Source: Nitrospinaceae bacterium (GTDB lineage Bacteria > Nitrospinota > Nitrospinia > Nitrospinales > VA-1). From it: DNA of 48,266 bases. This document shows positions 13,101-22,100 of this stretch, piece by piece. Where the stretch lies: NCBI GenBank assembly GCA_029261595.1, contig JAJDAZ010000045.1:1-48266 (forward strand). Direction: 5' to 3'. A program made the position numbers and the translations under genes. The notes under the pieces are model-generated. The model had not been told where the DNA came from and made no database searches. It saw only the letters and a list, made by a program, of their open reading frames with translations. Each line of letters starts with the position of its first letter. Position 1 is the stretch's first letter.

Positions 13101-16100
13101 GGTCACTGTTTCCCAGGGTTTGGTCAAGATTTTTACCGTCGGTGTAGCCGCTTCCAATGATGGCTTCTTGAACGCCGCCACTAAAAACATCGTCGGTGAA
13201 GGTATAGAGATAGACCGCTCCCCTATCTATGACCCCACCGAGGCCAAGCCCGTCATCATCAATAGCGCCGACCGCCAGGCGGTTGCCATCCAGAGAGACC
13301 GAAAAACCGAATTGATCGTTGTTATCAAGGGTGCGGTCGATATTTTTACCGCCGGTGTAGCCGCTTCCAATGATGGCTTCCAACGCGGACCCGTCATTAT
13401 TGAAAACACTGTCGGTGAAGCTGTAAAGATAGACCGCGCCGGAATCAGGTACGAAAACAAACCCATCATGAAATAAGGCCCCAACCGCCAGGCGATTGCC
13501 GTCCAGTGAAACAGAATATCCAAACTGATCATCATTAGTAATCGGCTGGTTGACAAATTTCCCGCCTGCGTAATCGTCGCCGATGATGGCTTCCAAATTC
13601 CCGCCACTGAAAACGCTGTCGGTGAATGTGTAGAGATAGACCGCCCCTTCATTACCTGAAGCGGAACCCGACCCGTCATCACCTGGGACCCCCACCGCCA
13701 GGCGGTTGCCGTCCAGTGAAACTGAATTTCCAAACAGATCGCTATTATCGAGGGTCTGGTCGATATTTTTGCCGCCGGTGTAACCGTCGCCGATAATGGC
13801 CTCCTGTACGCCGCCACTGAAAACATCGTCGGTGAAGGTATAAAGATAGACCGCTCCAAAATTATCATTCCCGTTGACAAACCCATCATCCCCCCGCGAT
13901 CCCACAGCAAGGCGGTTGCCGTCCAGTGAAACCGCAAATCCGAATTCGTCACTGTTGTCCAGGGCTTGGTCGATATTTTTGCCACCGGTGTAACCGGAAC
14001 CGATAACGCCTTCCAAAGTCCCGCCGCCAAACGCACTGTCTGTGAAGCTGTAGAGATAAACAGCTCCTCTTATCTGGTTATTGTCAAAACCAAAACCGTC
14101 ATCTGCCTTGGCACCCACTGCCAGGCGATATCCATCCAGGGAAACGGAGGTACCAAATTGATCGTCAAAATCAAGCGTGTGTGTCACCGGAGCATAACCA
14201 CTGCCGATGATTGCTTCCACGGTGCCATTGTTGAAGGGATCGTTTTCGAATGCATCATCGAGGAAGGTGAAGAGGTAGACTGCGCCGGCATCCGCATTCG
14301 CGCCGGTCTTCCCATCATCTCCAAAGGCCCCCACCGCCAACCGGTTGCTGTCCAGCGATACCGAAACTCCAAAAAAATCGCTATCATCAAGAGTCAGGCC
14401 GATATCCTTTGGACCGGTGTAGTCAGCGCCGAGGGTCGCCTCCAGATTCCCGCCACTGAAAGCGCTGTCGGTGAAGGTGAAAAGCCGAACCGCACCTTTT
14501 TCCAATGCGCCACTGAGGCCGGACCCGTCATCCTTATGAGAGCCCACGGCCAGGCGGTTGCCGTCCAGAGAAAGGGAGATTCCAAAATTATCACCTGCAT
14601 CAAGGGCCAGGTTAATATCCTTGGCCCCCAGGAAACCGCTTCCAATGATTGACTCCAGGTTTCCGCCGGTGAAAACGCTGTCGGTAAATGTGTAGAGATA
14701 AACCGCTCCGGCGTCAACCAACCCTCCCGGATTGCCAAACCCGTCATCACCAGACGCCCCTACCGCCAGGCGGTTCCCATCCAGAGAAACCGAAGCTCCC
14801 AAAAAATCACCATTGCCGAGAAAACCGCCGATAGATTGGTCGATATCCTTCGGGCCGCTATACTCATTTCCGATAATGGCTTCCAGGGAAGCGCCGCTGA
14901 AGGCGCTGTCCGTAAAGGCAAAAAGATAAACCGCACCCGGATTACTGAGCGCATCATTCTCCCCGTCATCGTTCACCGCACCCACAGCCAGACGGTTGCC
15001 GTCCAGTGAAACCGACTGTCCAAATAAATCCCCTTCCAAGGTCAGGTTGATATCCTTTGCGCCGTTATACCCACTGCCGATGGTGGCTTCCAGAACACCG
15101 CCACTGAAAGTGCTGTCGATGAAACTATAAAGATAGACCGCGCCTTCGTCATCGGACAGCGTTGTGGATGTATCGACCGTTCCGTCATCTTTAGGTGAAC
15201 CCACTGCCAGGCGGTTGCCGTCCAGGGAAACCGACCTTCCAAATTGATCGCCATCATCAAGGGTCTGGTTGATGTTTTTGCCGCCGGTATAGCCCTCGCC
15301 GATGATGGCCTCCAGAACCCCGCCGCTGAAAACGCTGTCGGTAAAAGAAAATAGATAAACTGCACCGGCATCTGCATTTCCATTAGCGACCCCGTCATCC
15401 CGGAACGCTCCTACCGCCAGGCGGTAACCGTCCAGCGAAACCGAAATTCCAAATCCATCACTGCTACCGAGAGTCTGGTCTATATCCTTGCTGGTCTGGG
15501 AAGGGGAAAGGCTTTTGCTGAGCTGGGAGACGTTGAGGATTCCGTCGATGTAGCCGCTTCCGAGGGTGGATTGCAGGTTCCCGCCGGTGAAAACGCTGTC
15601 GGTGAAGGTGAAGAGATAAACCGCTCCCTCACCTAATCCTGCATTGTTAAATCCATCATCATTTGGCGCTCCCACCGCCAAGCGGTTGCCGTCCAGGGAA
15701 ACCGAAAATCCAAATTCATCGCTACCATCAAGGGCAAGATCGATATCATTTGGCCCGACATAGCCACTTCCGATGAGGGCTTCCAAAGGAGTCGTATCAT
15801 TATTAAAAGTACTGTCGGTGAAGCCATAAAGATAAACCGCACCGGCACCGCCGGTCGCATTGCTCACCCCTGCATCCTGGCTCGCCCCCACCGCCAGACG
15901 GTTACCGTCCAGTGAAACCGACCTTCCAAACGAATCACCACCCAGGGTTTGATTTATATCTTTTGGTCTAAAGGTGAGAACCGGATCATAACCACTTCCG
16001 ATGATGGCTTGGAGTGCGCCAGTACCATCAGTGGCCGAGCCATTGTTGCTGAAAGCGATGTTGGTAAAACTGTAAAGATAAACCGCACCAGAAAAAGATG

Positions 16101-19100
16101 GTCCTCCATTATTAAACCCAAAATCCTGAAAAGCGCCCACCGCCAGGCGGTTGCCATCCAGTGAAACCGAAATTCCAAATCGATCATTGGAATCCAGAGT
16201 TTGATCGACATTTTTACCGCCGTTATAACCACTTCCTATAACGGCTTCCTGAGACCCGCCACTAAAGGCGCTGTCGGTGAAACTGAAGAGGTAAACCGCC
16301 CCTGCCTCAATAACCGTAATAGTATCTCCATCATCATTTGGGGAACCCACTGCCAGGCGGTTGCCGTCCAGGGAAACCGAAGTTCCAAATTGATCTCCAG
16401 CATCCAAGGTCAGGTCGATATTTTTGCTACCTGTGTAACCGCTCCCAATAATGGCTTCCTGAAATCCACCATTGAAGATGCTGTCGGTGAAGCTGAAAAG
16501 ATAGACTGCTCCAGAATTAGCCACTCCTCCCGGATTACCAAATCCGTCATCACTACTTGCGCCAACCGCCAAGCGGTTGCCGTCCAGGGAAACCGAAGCC
16601 CCAAATTGATCAAAATTCTCAATACTCAAGTCGATATTTTTGCCACCGGCAAACCCACTGCCAATGATGGCTTCCAAGGACCCGCCACTGAAGACGCTGT
16701 CGGTGAAGCTGTAAAGATACACTGCCCCAGTGCCTGAATTTGCATCGGACACGCCGTCATCACCAAGTGCCCCTACTGCCAGACGGTTGCCATCCAGTGA
16801 AACCGATGACCCAAAATTATCATTGAGATCAAGAGTTTGCGTTGTGGAGACATAGCCACTGCCGATGATGGCTTCCTGTTTACCGTCGGTGAATACGCTG
16901 TCGGCGAAGGTGAAAAGATAAACCGCACCGGCATCGGAATTCGTATCGGCCACACCGTCATCCCAATTCGCACCCACAGCCAACCGGTTGCCATCAAGCG
17001 AAACCGATGATCCAAATTGGTCAGTGGCACCCAGAGTCTGATCGATATCCTTTCCGGTATTGTAACCACTGCCAATGGTAGCTTCCTGGTTACCACCACT
17101 GAACTCGCTGTCGGTAAAGGTGTAGAGATACACAGCTCCGGAACCATCCACCCCGCCCGGATTGCCAAACCCGTCATCTGTAAGAGCGCCCACCGCCAGG
17201 CGGTTGCCGTCCAGAGATACCGAGGTACCAAATAAATCGCTATTATCGAGCGCCTGGTCGAAATCTTTTAGTCTCCCGGTGGAAGCAAAATTGTAACCAT
17301 CGCCGATGATAGCCTGGAGTGCGCCGGTGCCATCGGTAGCTGAGCCATTGTTGCTGAAGACGCTGTCGGTAAAGCTATAGAGATAAACAGCGCCCTTATT
17401 TATTAAACCGCTCAGGCCAAACCCGTCATCCGATCGGGCGCCCACCGCCAGGCGGTTACCGTCCAGAGAAACCGAAAACCCAAATATATCGCCATTATCC
17501 AGGATCTGGTTGATATCCTTTCCGGTATTGTAACCACTGCCAATGGTAGCTTCCAGATTACCGCCACTGAAGGCGCTGTCGGTGAACGTGTAGAGATAAA
17601 CCGCTCCTTTGTTATCATTACCGCTCAAGCTAAAACCGTCATCCAAAAAGGCGCCCACCGCCAGACGGTTACCGTCCAGAGATACTGACTGTCCAAATAC
17701 ATCACTATCATCGAGAGCCTGGTTGATATCTTTTGGCCTCACGGCATAACCACTGCCAATAATGGCTTCCAGATTCCCACCACTGAAACCGCTGTCTGTG
17801 AAGGTGTACAGATACACAGCCCCGGAATCATCAACCGTCCCAGGGTTGTTCAACCCGTCATCGTTCACCGCACCCACCGCCAGGCGATTTCCATCCAGAG
17901 ATACCGATTCTCCAAAACCGTCAAAAAAATCCCGGGCCTGGTCGATATTCTTGCCGCCAGTGAAACCATCTCCAATAATGGCTTCCAGAATCCCGCCGCT
18001 GAAATCGCTACTTGTGAACGTGTATAGATAAATAGCCCCTCCAAATCCTGGGGCGGCGTCGTTTAACCCGTCATCAAAATGGGCGCCAACGGCCAGACGG
18101 TTGCCATCTAAGGAAACCGAAGCTCCAAATTCATCATCACGACCCAGGGTATGTGATCCCCGGTATCCTTCTCCGATGATGGCTTCCAGCGCGCCGCCGT
18201 TGAACGCGGCATCGGTGAAGGTGAAAAGATAAACCGCTCCCCGGTCAGGGGCAGACGTGTTTCCAGAACCGTCATCTCCTGTGGCCCCCACTGCCAACCG
18301 GTTACCATCCAGGGAAACTGATCCAGCCCAACCATCTCCAGAGTCCGGAAAGGTTAAATTGACATTTTTTCCGCCGGTGTAGCCATCGCCAATGATGGCT
18401 TCCTGAGTTCCGTTACTAAAGACGCTATCTGTGAAAGAAAAAAGGTAAATTGCCCCTTCATTATCGGTCAGGGCCCCGGAGAGATCGACCGCTCCGTCGT
18501 CCCCGTTTGCCCCCACTGCCAAGCGGTTGCCGTCCAGGGAAACTGACTGGCCAAATTGATCATTGGTATCCAGAGTCTGGTTGATGTTATTTCCGGTGGT
18601 GAAACCGCTTCCGATAATGGCTTCCAGGTTTGCACCCGAAAAGGTGCTGTTACTGAAGGAATACAGGTAAACCGCGCCTTCATTATCCGTTAAGGTTCCT
18701 GAGGTATCGACCGTTCCATCATCAAACCTAGCCCCCACGGCCAGGCGGTTGCCATCCAGAGAGACCGAAATCCCAAATTCATCCCCGGCGTCCAAAGTTC
18801 CCGGGTCGATTGCATAGCCGTCCCCAATGGTGGCTACTAGAGAAGCGCCATTAAAAACACTATCGGTGAAGGTGTACAGATAAACCGCACCTTCATTATC
18901 CGTTAAGTTTCCTGAGGTATCGACCGTCCCGTCATCCCTCAATGCGCCGACCGCCAGGCGGTTGCCATCCAGAGAAACCGCTTGGCCAAAAAAATCCTGG
19001 AAATCCAACGTTATATTTACTGGATGGCCTTTGCCAATCGTGGTTGCCAGGGCAGCGGTGTTGAATTCGAGATCGGAGAAGGTAAAGAGATGAACCGCGC

Positions 19101-22100
19101 CAAAATTTGCGGCAGAACCCTGGGTGGGATCTATCGGTTCCGCATCATCCCCGGACGCCCCAACCGCAAGGCGGGTGCCGTCCAGAGAAACCGATGCTCC
19201 AAAAAAGTCACCGCCAATTAAGTTGCCTGGATCGAAATTCTTCCCGCCCGAGAAACCTCCCCCAATGATTGCTTCCAGTTGGCCGCCGCTAAAGACGCTA
19301 TCGGTGAAGGTGTAGAGATAAACCACACCGGTACCGAATGAAAAGGGAGCACCGACGGCCAGGCGATTACCATCAATGGAAACATCTGACCCAAATCCTG
19401 GAAAAGTAAATCCGGGATCAATCGCTTCGTCAATATTCTTAGAACTGGCAAAAGGACCGTCGCCGATGTAACCGGAGCCGATGATGGACTCCAGGGAGCC
19501 GTTGTTGAAAACGCTGTCGCTGAAGGTGAATAGCCCGACCGCCCCGGACCCAGAGTTTAAACTGTCTGCCCCGTCCGCTCCCGGTGCTCCCACCGCCAGC
19601 CGATTGCCATTTAATGAAACCGATAATCCACCATTATCACCGCCATCAATATCCAGGTTGATATTTTTTCCGCCGGTATAACCACTGCCGATAATTGCTT
19701 CCTGAATACCGCCGGTGAAAATATCATCGGTAAAGGTAAACAAATAAACCGCACCGGCATTATCCACATCTCCGGGATTGTTAAACCCGTCATCAAAAGG
19801 CGAGCCCACCGCCAGGCGATTGCCGTCGAGCGATACCGATTCGCCAAAGAAATCTCCGCTATTAAGAGTCTGGTTGATATCCTTTGCACCAACAAAACCA
19901 CCGCCGATGGTAGCTTGCAAAGTTCCACCATCGAAGGCGCTGTCGCTGAAGGTGTAGAGGTAGACCGCACCACCATCTGAAGTTACTAAGTCATTAAATC
20001 CGTCATCCCCAGTAGCACCCACTGCTAAGCGGTTGCCATCTAAAGCAACTCCGGCTCCAAATAGATCGTCACCCAGGGTCTGGTTGATGTCTTTCGCGCG
20101 GACATTATAGCCACTGCCAATGATGGCCTGGAGTGCACCGGTGCCATCAGTGACCGAGCCATTGTTGCTGAAGGCGCTGTCCGTAAATATGTATAGATAA
20201 ACCGCACCGGCCTCGAAATTCGCATCGCTCACTCCATCGTCCCCAACCGCACCCACCGCCAGGCGGTTACCGTCCAACGAAACTGAAGACCCAAAAAGAT
20301 CAGCGGCATCCAGGGTTTGGTTGATATCTTTTGCGCGGACATTATAGCCACTACCAATGATGGCCTCCAAAACACCACCGCTAAAGGCGCTGTCGGTAAA
20401 GCTGTAGAGCCGGACCGCTCCGGCATCACCTATTGCATTGCCCACCCCGGCATCTTGTTGAACTCCCACCGCCAGGCGGTTGCCGTCCATTGAAACCGAC
20501 AATCCAAATCGGTCACCGCTGTCTAGGGCCTGGTTAATGTTTTTCCCTCCGGTGAAGCCGCTACCGATGATCGCTTCTAATACCCCTCCGTTGAAAACGC
20601 TATCTGTGAAGCTGTAAAGATACACCGCACCCGCATTATTGACCCCTCCCGGATTGCCAAATCCATCATCTGTAGGTGCCCCCACCGCCAGGCGGTTGTC
20701 GTCCAGCGAAACCGCGTTTCCAAAAAAATCATTGCTATCAAGAGTCTGGTCGAGGTTTTTGTTTTCCTGGGAGACACTGAGGTTTTTATCGTCCTGGGCG
20801 ACATCGTCGTTGCCGCCGGTAAAACCCGTTGACAGAATGAGCGCCAACTGGTTGATCGTGGCGATGTTCCCGATGACTACGTTTTTAGGATCAAGAAGAA
20901 CAGTGCCCAAACGGTCGCCAATGCCGGTGACCGCGGTGCCTGCGAAGGTGATTGTGTTGCCGGAAGAAACTTCCAGAAATCCGCCTGCGCCGGTTTGGGT
21001 CCCCGGAACTGCTGAGAATTGTCCGAGCACCGTCCCCACCTGATCGGACCAGACAATGATGGTTCCGCCTTCGCCATCGGTCCCCGTAGCGTCGGCGTTG
21101 ATGACAGCGCCGTCGGTCATGGCGATATATTGGGCGTTGGGGATTTCATCGACCGGGAGATTCTTGCCGCCCTGAAATTCGCCGCCGAGCCGTATCTGCC
21201 CTCCCCCGGTCAACCCGGAGGCGTCGATGGTTCCTGACAAAAATTTCAAGGTCGGCGCGGAAATATCAATTTGCCCGCCTGGGCCATTTGAACCTTGCGC
21301 GAGGTATTTTGCCGAGGTGACGATTTGCTGGTCGGCGATGTTGGTGATGCTTCCACCGGTCGCGCCGGAAACATCAACAAGTCCTGCGGTATTTTCCCAG
21401 GAAGAGAAAGCTGTGTTGAAAGTAATATGCCCGCCCTGGCCGGAAATTCCTTTAGCCAGAACAGGCGCGGCAAGTGAAAGTCCGCCAGCGGAAACTTCAA
21501 CATTGCCGCCAATATTACCGCTGACATCGATGGTTCCGCCCAAACTGACAAATTCCGTTCCGGTGATTAAAACGTTGCCGCCGATTCCATTCGGAGAACC
21601 TTTAGCCAAAACCTGGCCACCGTCAACCGTCACGGTTGCGCCGTCAACCACCACCTCGCCGCCGCTTTCATTGCCCCCGGCATCCTGGGCAGAAGCATCC
21701 AGAGTTCCGGTAATATTTACTTCTGCATTGTCACCACCGGAGAGATAAATCCGTCCTTCTTTTTCAACCACGGTACGGGCTTCGATGATCCCTTCCTGGT
21801 TGATCACGTTCTTGATGATTTCCCCTGCTCTCCTAACCGAAAGGGAGACTTGGCCGCCGTCGGCGCGAATCAACCCCTCGTTGCTGATGTTGGAATCCAG
21901 CACATTGCCCTCGGAGTCGGTGGCGGTTCCTTCCACGGGTTCGGTGATGGCAAAGTTGATGAGGTCGTCGCCGATAAAATCAAGGGTCGCCGCTTTTCCA
22001 GAGGCCAGGGAAACAGAGCCTAAATTAGCAATGATGCTTCCCCGGTTGATCACCGATGGAGCCAGCAGGCCGACATACGAAGCATTGAGAATGCCTTCAT

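Noticed and set aside
11715..20745. Regular repeats as a CRISPR array or DNA satellite
   Set aside because: The unit is about 217 bp, diverged, in frame and codes for a known blade motif; there are no short identical repeats with unique spacers.
11617..20804. Repetitive ORFs on both strands in other frames of the FG-GAP array
   Set aside because: They are out-of-frame readings of the same 217-bp repeat; only the 22593 frame gives a coherent protein through the whole array.
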